Position numbers and translations under genes: made by a program
The notes under the pieces: model-generated
What the model saw: only the letters and a program-made list of their open reading frames with translations
What the model was told of the DNA's origin: nothing
Database searches by the model: none
Shown here: positions 26,329 to 34,608 of the stretch, piece after piece
How the letters are laid out: each line of letters opens with the position of its first letter
Position numbering within the stretch: position 1 is the stretch's first letter
Assembly: GCA_964481655.1 (NCBI GenBank)
Contig: CAYZVO010000002.1
Span: 66,863-130,862 of the forward strand
Source of the DNA: CALDOK01 sp964481655
GTDB taxonomy: Bacteria; Myxococcota_A; UBA796; JAFGLY01
Direction: 5' to 3'
Length of the DNA stretch: 64,000 bases

Positions 26329-27696
26329 CTAGCCCGGGTACAGCACGAACGGGTAGACCACGGAGAACCCCACGACGTCGGCGGGGAAGTGCCAGGTGTC
26401 GATGGAGTCCGCGATGCACTCGGCGAGCTGCCGGTCCCGGGTGCTGTTGTTCAGCACCCAGATGTCCATGGCCTCGCCTCCGTCCACCACCCACTCCACC
26501 TCGATGCGGCCCTGGAGGTTGGGGATCTCCTTGAGGCGGCGCTCGTAGCAGGCCTTCACCCTGGGGTAGTAGCCGCGGATGGCCCGGTGCACGCGCGCGG
26601 CGTCGGGGCTGTTCTCGGGCAGCGCATCGGGAGGCTCCACGATGGTGGGCTCCGGGATCACGGCCCCCCCGTCGGTGACCCCGGCCTTCCCACCGCCGAG
26701 GGTGTTCAGCTCGAGGCCCACGTCCTCGCGGCTGGTGCCGGCGCCGCCACCCTCCTTGATCACCGGGACCAGGCTGGCGATCTCGTCCAGGTCGCGTTCG
26801 CCACCGAGCTTCAGATCCTCGTCGAAGCCCCAGGCCTGGTGGGCCCCCAGGACGCCGCCCTCGGACTCGCCCGTGGTGACCATCCACTGCAGGATCGCGG
26901 ACTCTTTGTAGACTTGATCCCGGAGGTCCGCCTTGCGCTGGGCCTCGGCGGCCCGGGCCTCGGCGGGGGACAGGGGGCGCTCGGGGAGGGGGTCGTTCTT
27001 GGCCACCGGCGCGATGGGCTCGGGATCGGGCTGGTCCTTGGAGTGTTGGGCCAGGCTGTCGTCCTGGACCACCGGCTCGGGCTCGATGGGATCGGGGTCC
27101 ACCGGCGCGGGCTCGGGCATGATCACCAGGGCGAAGCGCTCCACCTGCTCGAAGTCCCCCATCAGCTCGGGGGTCTGGACGGTGGAGGTGTAGGCAGCGA
27201 ACCCCGCGGCCATGACGGTAAACAGGCCCAGGAACCCCATGAACACGGGGTCATCGTCGGTCAGGAGCTTGGGTCTGAAGTCCGGCCGCTGCAGCTGACG
27301 CATGGCGATGGGGGGCGCCTGCACCAGCTGGAACAGCACGGTGAGCTCCCCGAGCTTGATGGAGCCCCGGGTGGCGTCCGCCAGGGGAAGATCCCAGCGC
27401 CCGCGCCCGCTGGGGGGCCGCTGTCGCAGCTGTGCCAGGGTCAGGACCTGGCCTTCATGGGACAGCTTGCCGTCGATGCCCCGGGGCACGCGCAGCCGGA
27501 AGCGACCGCGGTGGGCCTCGATCAGGGCGTAGCGCCGCGGGAGCTGGGGCAGGGGACAGGGCACCACCGCGCCGGGTGCGCGGCCCACCGTGAGGGACTG
27601 TCCTGGCTCGAGGCGCTTCTCCATGACGATCTTTCCGTCCTGGAGGACACCGACACGGATGACCTTGCCCTGCTCGGGCGCACGCATTGCAGACAT
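26329..27696 (-). CDS. AgmX/PglI-family protein with one membrane helix and TonB-like C-terminus
   Basis: The ATG at 27696 follows GGGAAGG; an upstream extension to 28101 is unsupported. The 455-residue protein has a cytoplasmic beta-rich N-terminal domain (VIRVGVLQDGKIV to ELTVLFQLV), one transmembrane helix (FMGFLGLFTVMAAGFAAYTS, about 165-185), a Pro/Glu-rich spacer (PEPAPVDPDPIEPEPVV) that could span the periplasm, and a C-terminal AgmX/PglI domain (RGYYPRVKACYERRL to FSVVYPFVLYPG). These proteins in myxobacteria relate to gliding or adventurous motility and envelope energy coupling. It is divergent from the pseudopilin gene. Confidence 0.85.
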   Translation of the reverse strand: MSAMRAPEQGKVIRVGVLQDGKIVMEKRLEPGQSLTVGRAPGAVVPCPLPQLPRRYALIEAHRGRFRLRVPRGIDGKLSHEGQVLTLAQLRQRPPSGRGRWDLPLADATRGSIKLGELTVLFQLVQAPPIAMRQLQRPDFRPKLLTDDDPVFMGFLGLFTVMAAGFAAYTSTVQTPELMGDFEQVERFALVIMPEPAPVDPDPIEPEPVVQDDSLAQHSKDQPDPEPIAPVAKNDPLPERPLSPAEARAAEAQRKADLRDQVYKESAILQWMVTTGESEGGVLGAHQAWGFDEDLKLGGERDLDEIASLVPVIKEGGGAGTSREDVGLELNTLGGGKAGVTDGGAVIPEPTIVEPPDALPENSPDAARVHRAIRGYYPRVKACYERRLKEIPNLQGRIEVEWVVDGGEAMDIWVLNNSTRDRQLAECIADSIDTWHFPADVVGFSVVYPFVLYPG

Positions 27697-27903
27697 GGAA
27701 CCTTCCCGCCGTTCGAGGGTCGCGACGGCCGCTCCTGCCGCCGGGAGTCTGGTCAAGTGCGGTGCCGTGGCGGTTTCGTCGGGGCGGGGAGTTGACAGGT
27801 TCCTTGCGAACTCGGCGTGGGCCGACAGCCGACAGCGGGCGGGTGTCGTGACAGGTTGTCGCGTTGGTGGCACGTTGCGGTCGGGTGAACGTCCGTTTTC
27901 GGC

Positions 27904-27918
27904 TGGCACGGGGCTTGC
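27904..27918 (+). promoter_or_regulatory. Sigma-54 promoter (TGGCAC-N5-TTGC)
   Basis: TGGCAC at 27904-27909 and TTGC at 27915-27918 match the -24/-12 consensus at the exact spacing. A transcript starting near 27931 would have a 20-base leader with AGGAGG before the pseudopilin ATG at 27953. An enhancer-binding activator is therefore expected, as for many pilA genes. Confidence 0.8.
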
Positions 27919-27952
27919 TTCACCGTGTGTCGAACCGACACAGGAGGTCGAC

Positions 27953-28342
27953 ATGACACGACGAAGACGACAAGGGATCACGCTGGTGGAGCTGATGATC
28001 ACCGTGACGATCCTGGTGAGCCTGACGACGGTGCTCGCCGTGAACGCGGTGAAGATCTGGAAGGAGCACCTGAAGAGCGAGACCGCGCTGCGGCTGAACA
28101 ACGCGGAGCAGGGGGTGCAGGCCTACGCGGCGGTGAACCGGGGGCGGTTCCCGAGCACCGAGCAGGGCCTGGAGGCGGCGCTGCCCTACATGAGCTCCCG
28201 GGACGATGAGCTGCCCACCGACGCATGGGGCAACACATTGGTGTATCGCTCACCGGACGGGGACTGGGCCTACAGCATCGGCTCCCACGGGCCGGACGAG
28301 CAGGAGGGGGGCGACGACGACATCGTGGTGCGGATGAGGTGA
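27953..28342 (+). CDS. GspG-like type II secretion/type IV pseudopilin
   Basis: The ATG at 27953 has a strong AGGAGG. The 129-residue product starts with a basic leader and a prepilin peptidase site: RRRRQG, then ITLVELMITVTILVSLTTVL, with Glu at +5 of the mature protein. The C-terminal part has the GspG pattern of PSTEQGLEAAL, PTDAWGNTLVYRSP and YSIGSHGPDEQEGGDDD, an acidic end that usually binds calcium. It would be the major pseudopilin of a secretion or pilus machine after cleavage in the inner membrane. No other secretion gene lies nearby, so it is an orphan under a sigma-54 promoter. Confidence 0.92.
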   Translation: MTRRRRQGITLVELMITVTILVSLTTVLAVNAVKIWKEHLKSETALRLNNAEQGVQAYAAVNRGRFPSTEQGLEAALPYMSSRDDELPTDAWGNTLVYRSPDGDWAYSIGSHGPDEQEGGDDDIVVRMR

Positions 28343-28361
28343 GGGGTCCTGAAGCAACTGC

Positions 28362-28382
28362 GGGAGCACGTGAAGTGCTCCC
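28362..28382 (+). terminator. Hairpin after the pseudopilin gene
   Basis: GGGAGCAC and GTGCTCCC form a perfect 8-base stem with a 5-base loop, 20 bases after the pseudopilin stop. The following TTACGCTT is only weakly T-rich. Confidence 0.6.
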
Positions 28383-28405
28383 TTACGCTTCAGGTCGGCA
28401 CCGCC

Positions 28406-28478
28406 TGCCGGCGTTGTGCTGCGAGCGAAGCTCGTCGGCACGAACGCCGGCAGCAGAAGTAGCTTCGCCTACTTCTGC
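28406..28478. terminator. Two inverted repeats between converging genes
   Basis: TGCCGGCGTT (28406-28415) pairs with AACGCCGGCA (28443-28452). Directly after it GCAGAAGTAG (28453-28462) pairs with CTACTTCTGC (28469-28478) around a 6-base loop and is followed by TTTCC on the plus strand. The last stem overlaps the stop codon of the minus-strand gene, so it probably ends transcription from both sides. Confidence 0.65.
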
Positions 28479-29044
28479 TTTCCTTCGATCGTGAGCAGCA
28501 GCACGGTCATGGCCAGCAGGATGCGGGGATCGATCTGGCCGTTGTTGCCGGAGTAGTCGCAGTCGTACTTGACCAGGAACGGGTTCCAGGTGCCCTTGAG
28601 CTTGCCGATGTGGTCGCCCATGGCGTCGATCAGGAAGGTCTGGGGGATGAGGTTGGACAGGAAGCGCCGGATCATGGCCAGCAGCATCGAGTCTTCCTTG
28701 GCGTGACCCAGCAGCGCGTCGTCGGCGTCGAGGATCTCCCACTCGTCCTTGAGGATGGACTTGAGGCCCTTGCGGCGGCAGGCGCCGACCTTGGCGCCGG
28801 TGGCCACGTCGGTGATGTCGTAGGTGGCCGAGATGTCCATCATCTGGCGGGCCTTGATGTTCAGCACCGCGTCGGTACGCGATTCGTCCTTGTAGATGGT
28901 GATGTCTTCCTTGAGCTTGAACGCCTTCATCTTGATGAAGAACAGCAGGCTGCCAGCCTTGTCGAGGATGCGGCAGCTGATGCCCAAGAAGTTGAAGAAG
29001 TTGCGGCGGGCCACGTAGGTGGTCGGAAGCTGCAGGTCGCTCAT
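28469..29044 (-). CDS. LURP-one-related / scramblase-fold protein
   Basis: The 191-residue product resembles the LURP-one-related (LOR) family with the tubby/scramblase-like 12-stranded barrel: MKAFKLKEDITIYKDESRTD, then LNIKARQMMDISATYDITD, then CRRKGLKSILKDEWEILDAD. The final stretch (DPRILLAMTVLLLTIE) is hydrophobic and could form the central or membrane-associated helix of this fold. The molecular function of bacterial members is not established. GAGGAA precedes the ATG at 29044. It is convergent with the pseudopilin gene and 100 bases from the next minus-strand gene. Confidence 0.75.
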   Translation of the reverse strand: MSDLQLPTTYVARRNFFNFLGISCRILDKAGSLLFFIKMKAFKLKEDITIYKDESRTDAVLNIKARQMMDISATYDITDVATGAKVGACRRKGLKSILKDEWEILDADDALLGHAKEDSMLLAMIRRFLSNLIPQTFLIDAMGDHIGKLKGTWNPFLVKYDCDYSGNNGQIDPRILLAMTVLLLTIEGKQK

Positions 29045-29146
29045 GGATTCCTCGCGAGGGTGCGGGGTTTTCGGGGATGATGCACGGACCCTATCCCGCC
29101 TCGCGGGCTGCGGGCGGGGATCCCGGGGTCACGGTGGGGGCAAACG

Positions 29147-29984
29147 CTACTGAGTCAGCAGGACCTTCAGCATGGCCTGGGCCGAGGCGGTGTCGTCCAC
29201 GCTGCAGGAGGCGTAGCCGTAGGCCTGGCGCAGGTAGTAGTAGCCGCTGTCCAGCTCGCGCTCCTCGTCGATCTGGCTGCCACCTTCGATCTCGTAGGAG
29301 AGCGAGAATGGAGCCCTCGAGGGACTTGCCGTTCTCCATGGGGCAGTCGAAGGAGAGATCGCCGTCGTACTTCTCCATGGAGCAGCCGCCGTCGGCGATG
29401 GCCCAGCCCTGGCCCTTGATACCCTTGACGATCTTGGCCTCGTCGAAGTTCTTGAGGGCGGTGTTCTTGGGGATCACGGCGTCCATGATGGACTTGGCGC
29501 AGGAGCCGTTTTCGGCGTCGACGCCCAGGACCCAGTTGCCCTCGCGGGCGTAGGCTTCGCCGACCCAGGGGTCCTCGACCTGCCACTTGGCGTCCTGGGA
29601 GGACCGGAACTTGGAGACCTCGATGTCGAAGGCCCACTGCTCGTTCCAGAAGTCGCAGTCCAGCTCCTTGTTGCCGTCGTACTCGTCGATGTCGTAGCAC
29701 TCGACGTTCATGTCGAGCTTGCGGCCCATGGACTGCAGCTTCGAGGCGTCGAAGAGGTCCTCGATGCTGGACACCGGGGTGCCCGTGCCCGACCAGGGGG
29801 CGCAGCTGCCCTCGCCACCCTTCGCCGCGGGGGCGGGGGCGGAGCTGCCGGCGTCCTCGATGGCCTCGTCCAACGCTTCGTCGAAGTCGTAGTCGTCGTA
29901 GTCTTCGGAGGCTTCGCTGCCGAAGGCGAGCACGACGAAGACGGCGAGGGCGGAGAACGAGGCGAGCTGGCGACGGGTGTGCAT
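29147..29984 (-). CDS. Exported hypothetical protein with an apparent frameshift
   Basis: The ATG at 29984 has AAGGAG. The product begins MHTRRQLASFSALAVFVVLA, a signal peptide, then an acidic, Tyr-rich segment (ASEDYDDYDFDEALDEAIED). Up to codon 225 the frame reads sensibly (CPMENGKSLEGS). After that the continuing frame is Arg/Leu-rich nonsense, while the neighbouring frame reads FSLSYEIEGGSQIDEERE, then SGYYYLRQAYGYASC and ends LKVLLTQ at TAG 29149-29147. One extra base at about 29309 explains this. The full product would be near 278 residues with several Cys, probably periplasmic. Family not recognised. The shift may be a sequencing error or a real lesion. Confidence 0.7.
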
Positions 29985-30100
29985 GGGGACTCCTTTGCTG
30001 TTCTGGGACTTAGCGTGTCGTGTCGTCCTACGCATGAGCCCGGGGGTTTCGTTCGCACTGGCGGCCCTCCCCCGATAGAGGCGCGGCGCCAGGAGCCCGT

Positions 30101-31060
30101 GTGACCGCGTTCAATGAGCCCATCCCCGATCTGCCAGCCATCCGCACGGCGGCGGAGCGCATCGCGCCCTGGGCCCATCGCACCCCCGTCGCGCGCTGCC
30201 GCAGCCTGGACGAATCGACGGGGGCGACGCTGGCCTTCAAGTGCGAGCACCTGCAGAAGGTGGGGGCCTTCAAGTTCCGGGGCGCCACCAACGCCGTGTT
30301 CTCCCTCGACGACGCCGAGGCGGCCCGCGGGGTCGCGACCCACAGCTCCGGCAACCACGCCCAGGCCCTGGCCCTGGCCGCCCGCAACCGGGGCGTGCCG
30401 GCCCACATCGTGATGCCCTCGAGCGCCTCGCCGGTCAAGCGCGACGCGGTGCTCGGCTACGGCGCGACCATCACCACCTGCGAGCCCACCCTCGCGGCCC
30501 GCGAGTCCACCCTGGACCTCGTCGTGGCCCGCACCGGGGCCCACTTCGTTCACCCCTACGACGACCACCGCGTCATCGCTGGCGCCGCCACGGCGGCCCT
30601 CGAGCTGCACGAGCAGGCGCCGGGGCTCGAGCTGCTGCTGGCCCCGGTCGGTGGCGCGGGCTTGCTGGCGGGCACCGCGCTGGCCACCGCCTTGACGGCC
30701 CCCGGCTGCCGCGTGGTGGGCGTCGAGCCCGCGGGGGCGGACGACGCGCTGCGCTCCATGGCTGCGGGCCACATCATCCCGTCGGTGGAGCCGGACACCA
30801 TCGCCGATGGGCTGCTCACCTCTCTGGGCGAGCGCAACTTCCCCATCCTGCAGCGGCACGTGGAGCGCATCGTCACCGTGGACGAAGCCAGCATCGTGGC
30901 CGCCATGCGGATGCTGTGGCAGCGGGCCAAGCTGCTGGTGGAGCCCTCGGCGGCTGTGCCTCTGGCGGCGCTGATCTCCGGCGCTGTGGACGCCCGGGGC
31001 GCCCGCGTCGGCATCATCCTCTCCGGCGGCAACGTCGATCTGGATGGTCTGCCGTGGTGA
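30101..31060 (+). CDS. PLP-dependent threonine/serine dehydratase (or serine racemase)
   Basis: This fold-type II pyridoxal-phosphate enzyme has 319 residues. The Schiff-base lysine is K58 in AFKFRGA. The substrate-loop motif is SSGNHAQALALAA, and the phosphate-binding glycine loop is PVGGAGLLAG. The end has ILSGGNVDLDG. It lacks the C-terminal ACT regulatory domain of biosynthetic IlvA, so it fits a catabolic threonine/serine dehydratase, serine racemase or hydroxyaspartate dehydratase; the sequence does not separate these. The GTG at 30101 has a GGAG. It overlaps the reductase-like gene by 4 bases (GTGA), so the two are cotranslated. Confidence 0.9.
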   Translation: MTAFNEPIPDLPAIRTAAERIAPWAHRTPVARCRSLDESTGATLAFKCEHLQKVGAFKFRGATNAVFSLDDAEAARGVATHSSGNHAQALALAARNRGVPAHIVMPSSASPVKRDAVLGYGATITTCEPTLAARESTLDLVVARTGAHFVHPYDDHRVIAGAATAALELHEQAPGLELLLAPVGGAGLLAGTALATALTAPGCRVVGVEPAGADDALRSMAAGHIIPSVEPDTIADGLLTSLGERNFPILQRHVERIVTVDEASIVAAMRMLWQRAKLLVEPSAAVPLAALISGAVDARGARVGIILSGGNVDLDGLPW

Positions 31061-32334
31061 GTGAGCGCCAACCACGCCCCGAGGTGCTGCTCACCGGCGC
31101 CACCGGCTTCCTGGGCAAGGTCGTCCTGGCCGAGCTGCTCCGGCGGATGCCCACCGCCCGGATCTGGACCCTGGTGCGCCCCAACGACAACCAGACCGCC
31201 CGGGAGCGACACATCCGCGCCGTGCGCATGAGCCCGGCGTTCCGGGACCTGCCCCGCGAGGACTGGGAGCGGGTCAAGCCCCTGCGCGGTGAGCTGGCCG
31301 AGCCCGACCTCGGGATCTCCCCGGCCATGACCCGCCTGCTGCGGGACCGGCTCACCCACATCGTGCACTGCGCGGCCTCGGTGGACTTCGATCAGCCCCT
31401 GATGGCGGCGGCGATCTCCAACATCAGCGGCTGCCTGCACTGCCTGGAGCTGGCCAAGTCCTGCGCCGAGCCGCCGGTGATGGTCTCGGTCTCCACCGCC
31501 TACGTGGGCCCCCACCCGCCCGACGCCCCCCTGCGCGAAGAGCTGGTGCCGCTGCCCTGGGACGCCCGGGAGACCTACAACCGGATCCTGGCCGGCGACG
31601 CCGACCGCACCGTGCTGCTGGGCACCTCGAAGCATCCCAACACCTACACGCTGACCAAGTGCCTGGCCGAGCACCTGCTGGTCGAAGAGCGCGGCGACGT
31701 GCCTCTGCACATCGTGCGTCCCAGCATCATCTCGGCCAGTCAGCACCGCCCCGTGCCCGGCTGGATCGACTCCTACGCGGCCTTCGCCGGCTTCGTGGTG
31801 CTCATCGGTGCTGGGCGGCTCAAGGCGCTCAAGGCCGAGCCGGACACCCCCCTGGACATCGTGCCCTGCGACGCGGTGGCCGAGCGCATCGTGGACTGCG
31901 CCCTGGCGCCCGCCGATGAGGGCGAGCCGGGTATCCACTACGCGGTGGTGGGCCTCGACCGGGCCCCCACGGTCCTCGAGTGCTGCGACCGCATCGTGGA
32001 GCACTTCACGGCCAACCCCATCGATCGCAGGCCTGGCATGTCGTATGTGGGCCCGGACTCCATGCGCTTCGAGCTCGAGCACCTGCAGCACCACGTGGCC
32101 CCGCGCACCCTGGCCACGACCTGGTACGGCCTGCTGGGCAAGGACCGCAGCCGCCGCGGTGTCAGGCAGCTCTTCCGCCGGGTGAGCTACCTCAACGAGG
32201 CCTTCCCGTACTTCACCCACAACGCCTTCGACTTCCGGGCCGATCGGCCGCTGGACCTGCCCGAGTACGAGTCGGGCGAGTACATCGCCGAGGTCTGCGA
32301 GGGTGTGGCGACCTACCTGCTGGGCCGCAAGTAG
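31057..32334 (+). CDS. Fatty acyl-CoA reductase-like (Male-sterility type) extended SDR protein
   Basis: The 425-residue product has an NAD(P)-binding Rossmann start (VLLTGATGFLGKVVLAELLR), the SDR catalytic pair Y197/K201 in NTYTLTK, and the FAR-type signatures VSTAYVGPH and IVRPSIISAS. A C-terminal segment (YFTHNAFDFRADRP) resembles the sterile/FAR_C region. This is the architecture of alcohol-forming fatty acyl-CoA reductases, which reduce acyl-CoA or acyl-carrier thioesters with NADPH; related thioester reductases remain possible. It starts at a GTG overlapping the dehydratase stop; another GTG is directly upstream. It could make wax alcohols or ether-lipid precursors. The end is followed by damaged poly-C sequence. 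Confidence 0.85.
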   Translation: MSERQPRPEVLLTGATGFLGKVVLAELLRRMPTARIWTLVRPNDNQTARERHIRAVRMSPAFRDLPREDWERVKPLRGELAEPDLGISPAMTRLLRDRLTHIVHCAASVDFDQPLMAAAISNISGCLHCLELAKSCAEPPVMVSVSTAYVGPHPPDAPLREELVPLPWDARETYNRILAGDADRTVLLGTSKHPNTYTLTKCLAEHLLVEERGDVPLHIVRPSIISASQHRPVPGWIDSYAAFAGFVVLIGAGRLKALKAEPDTPLDIVPCDAVAERIVDCALAPADEGEPGIHYAVVGLDRAPTVLECCDRIVEHFTANPIDRRPGMSYVGPDSMRFELEHLQHHVAPRTLATTWYGLLGKDRSRRGVRQLFRRVSYLNEAFPYFTHNAFDFRADRPLDLPEYESGEYIAEVCEGVATYLLGRK

Positions 32335-32346
32335 CGCAGCGCTCCG

Positions 32347-32460
32347 GCCCCACCCACCCCCCCCCCCCCCACGCCGAGTAAAACACCCCCCCCCCCCCAC
32401 CCCCCCCTGGGGGGGGTTTGGCCGGCCGCGCCGCCCCCCTCCGCCCCGACCCGCCCCCAC
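32347..32460. other. Poly-C / poly-G low-complexity stretch, probably misassembled
   Basis: Several runs of 7-14 C, broken by short fragments, and a G run follow the reductase stop. They look like the flanks of the N gap in mutA, although no N is present here. I see no gene or repeat unit; this may be an unmarked contig join. Confidence 0.6.
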
Positions 32461-32470
32461 CTCAGGCGAT

Positions 32471-32494
32471 GTCCTGCCGCGCAGCGGTCAGGAC
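32471..32494 (-). terminator. Hairpin downstream of the membrane-anchored protein gene
   Basis: GTCCTGCCGC and GCGGTCAGGAC pair over 10 bases with one bulged T and a 3-base loop, 24 bases past the minus-strand stop at 32518. No strong T-run follows. Confidence 0.4.
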
Positions 32495-32517
32495 GATCGC
32501 CCCAAGGAACCTCGACC

Positions 32518-33156
32518 TTATTTTTCGGCGGTGTTGCGGCGCACCAGCGGGTGCACCTGCGTCGAGAAGATCTTCTCGATGGCCTTGCTCTGCTCTTCCG
32601 CAGGCGGCTCGCCGCCTTCCGGCACCATCAGCTCGGCGCCGAGGTTCTTCTTGTCGGCGCTGGTCCACTTGATCGACGCGGTGGACAGGGTCAGCTGGCC
32701 GTCGTCCTGGCCCTCGGGGGCGGCCTGGTTCCAGGAGATCCGGAAGATGGCGATCATGTTCTCCTGGGTCGGCGTGACGTCGAGGCCCTGGAGCTTGGCG
32801 CCGGTGCCCTCGGGATCGAGCACGAGCTGCACGGAGGCGGCGAAGTCGTCGCCGGCCTGGCCCTCGAAGGTGGTGCGCAGGGACTCTTCGGCCCGCTCGA
32901 CCCAAGGGCGCACGTAGGCGGCCGCGGCGGCGGCCTCGGCCTTCTCGGACTCGACCTTGGGGCTCCAGATCAGGTAGTAGAACCCGACCAGGCCGCCGAG
33001 GGCGAACAGGAAGATCAGGATGACCCAGTGGGAGGCGGAGGCCTTGGCGGGCTTCTTGTCCTCGGGCTCCTCCGGCGGAGGCGGCGGGGGCTTGGGCATA
33101 CCGAAGGTCTGGACCTGCGGGCTGCCTGACTTGTTCTGCTCGTTGCCGGTGGACAT
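32518..33156 (-). CDS. Single-pass membrane-anchored hypothetical protein
   Basis: The 212-residue product has a cytoplasmic Pro-rich N-terminus (MPKPPPPPPEEPEDKKP), one hydrophobic helix (HWVILIFLFALGGLVGFYYL, about 43-65) and a soluble C-terminal domain that should face the periplasm. The outer domain has no Cys and no motif I recognise. The Shine-Dalgarno GGAGGA sits before the ATG. It is the most downstream of three minus-strand envelope genes (with the MYXO-CTERM-like protein upstream by 30 bases), which may form an operon. Confidence 0.7.
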   Translation of the reverse strand: MSTGNEQNKSGSPQVQTFGMPKPPPPPPEEPEDKKPAKASASHWVILIFLFALGGLVGFYYLIWSPKVESEKAEAAAAAAYVRPWVERAEESLRTTFEGQAGDDFAASVQLVLDPEGTGAKLQGLDVTPTQENMIAIFRISWNQAAPEGQDDGQLTLSTASIKWTSADKKNLGAELMVPEGGEPPAEEQSKAIEKIFSTQVHPLVRRNTAEK

Positions 33157-33186
33157 GTCTCCTCCAGGGGAACGTCGGGGCCGATT

Positions 33187-34608
33187 CTATCGAACCGGAC
33201 GGGGAACGCCACCCCGATCACGGCGTCGGTGCGGGAGCAGCAGAGCGATAGCGGTCACCAGGGCCGACAGCACCCCCATCGGCCCAGCCGGCACGGAGCT
33301 ACAGCCCCCTCGGTAGTAGTCGAGCTGGCAGGCGTCGGGTGTGCCGTCACCGTCGTCGTCTTCGGTCACATCGACCACCGTGACATCCACCGGGCCCACG
33401 GTGACCTCGTCCAGCCAGGTGAAGGTGTCGATGAAGCTGAAGTCGCCCTTGCCCTCCTCGCTGTAGTCCCCCCAGGCGTGGGCGTTGTCGTTGGCGCGGG
33501 CGGCCTCGTCGTAGCTGCCGGGGTCCACGCCGAGCTCTCCCGAGCTGACGGCGGAGAGGATGCCGTTGGGCATCGTGACGGCGGCGTCCTGGATGGCCCA
33601 GTCGTTCCAGAACATGGCGCGGGGGGCGCGCCCACCGTCGCGCATCAGCTCGAAGGTGCGCAGGCCGGGGAAGGCGGTCTCGATGTCGTCGGCGATGACG
33701 TGCACCTCGCCAGCGGTGACGGTGAGCATGCAGGCGTAGGTGCCAGGGAGCATGGGCTCGCCGGTGTTGTCCCGACCGTACCAGCGCACGGTGTTGGCGC
33801 CGGGCTGGGCCTGGCCGGTGCGGACCACGTCGATGTTGGAGCTGATGTCGTACTCGTTGTTCCCATCGACGTCGCAGACGATGCGCCAGGTGCCCCCGCT
33901 CGAGGTGTCGAAGCGGAAGGTGGCGCCGGCATAGCCAGGTGCCACGCCGCCGCAGCTGGAGTCGTCGTGGCTGACCCGCAGGTCCCAGGCCTCGGGCACG
34001 GCGCAGTCGTAGTCGGCCAGCTCGGGGGGTTGGAGGTAGAGCCGGTGCCCGGGCGCCACCTTCTGGCGGGTCTGGGAGACCGAGCGGCCCGCGTCGCGGC
34101 CCTCGACCCCGGTGCCGTTGGCCAGGATGCGCCACTCCCGGCCGGCGAGGCCCTCGGCGTCGATCTCGACGACCGCGCTGTGCGCGCCGGCGCCGGACTC
34201 CACACGGGCGAAGAAGGAGAAGTCCGCGGCGCTCTGCTCGTCCCAGACGTCGGTGTCGAAGTCCCAGGCGTCGCTGGACAGGCGGCCCATGCCCGCCGGC
34301 GCGCCCATGACCGTCACGTTCCAGAACTCGGACTGGATCATGTCGAACTGCAGGGTGTAGGTACCCTCCACCGTGGGCTCCATGGTCTCCTTGGAGGCCA
34401 GGACGCCCAGCTCCACGCCGTCGGGGTCGGTGACGATCACCTCGCCCAGGCCCCGCCAGGAGATGAGCTCGGTCTCGGGGGCCAGCACGTCCAGGAACAG
34501 GGTGGTCTCTGGGGTGATGGGCTGCTCGCGCAGCTGATCCCAGCCCTCGGCCTGGGCCTCTGGGGCCAGGGCGGCGCTGGCGGCCATGAGGACGGCGAGG
34601 CGGATCAT
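33187..34608 (-). CDS. Exported surface protein with MYXO-CTERM-like sorting tail
   Basis: The 473-residue product starts with a signal peptide (MIRLAVLMAASAALAPEAQA). The body is a beta-rich, Asp/Gly-rich ectodomain of unknown family. Just before the end is a calcium-type DDDGDGTPDACQLD motif. The C-terminus reads GGCSSVPAGPMGVLSALV, continues as a hydrophobic helix and ends in a basic patch (PHRRRDR). Cys, then a helix, then an Arg cluster is the layout of MYXO-CTERM tails, which are processed and lipid-linked by a myxosortase in Myxococcota. Its start overlaps the OmpA-like gene stop by 4 bases, and GGAGG precedes the ATG. Confidence 0.75.
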   Translation of the reverse strand: MIRLAVLMAASAALAPEAQAEGWDQLREQPITPETTLFLDVLAPETELISWRGLGEVIVTDPDGVELGVLASKETMEPTVEGTYTLQFDMIQSEFWNVTVMGAPAGMGRLSSDAWDFDTDVWDEQSAADFSFFARVESGAGAHSAVVEIDAEGLAGREWRILANGTGVEGRDAGRSVSQTRQKVAPGHRLYLQPPELADYDCAVPEAWDLRVSHDDSSCGGVAPGYAGATFRFDTSSGGTWRIVCDVDGNNEYDISSNIDVVRTGQAQPGANTVRWYGRDNTGEPMLPGTYACMLTVTAGEVHVIADDIETAFPGLRTFELMRDGGRAPRAMFWNDWAIQDAAVTMPNGILSAVSSGELGVDPGSYDEAARANDNAHAWGDYSEEGKGDFSFIDTFTWLDEVTVGPVDVTVVDVTEDDDGDGTPDACQLDYYRGGCSSVPAGPMGVLSALVTAIALLLPHRRRDRGGVPRPVR

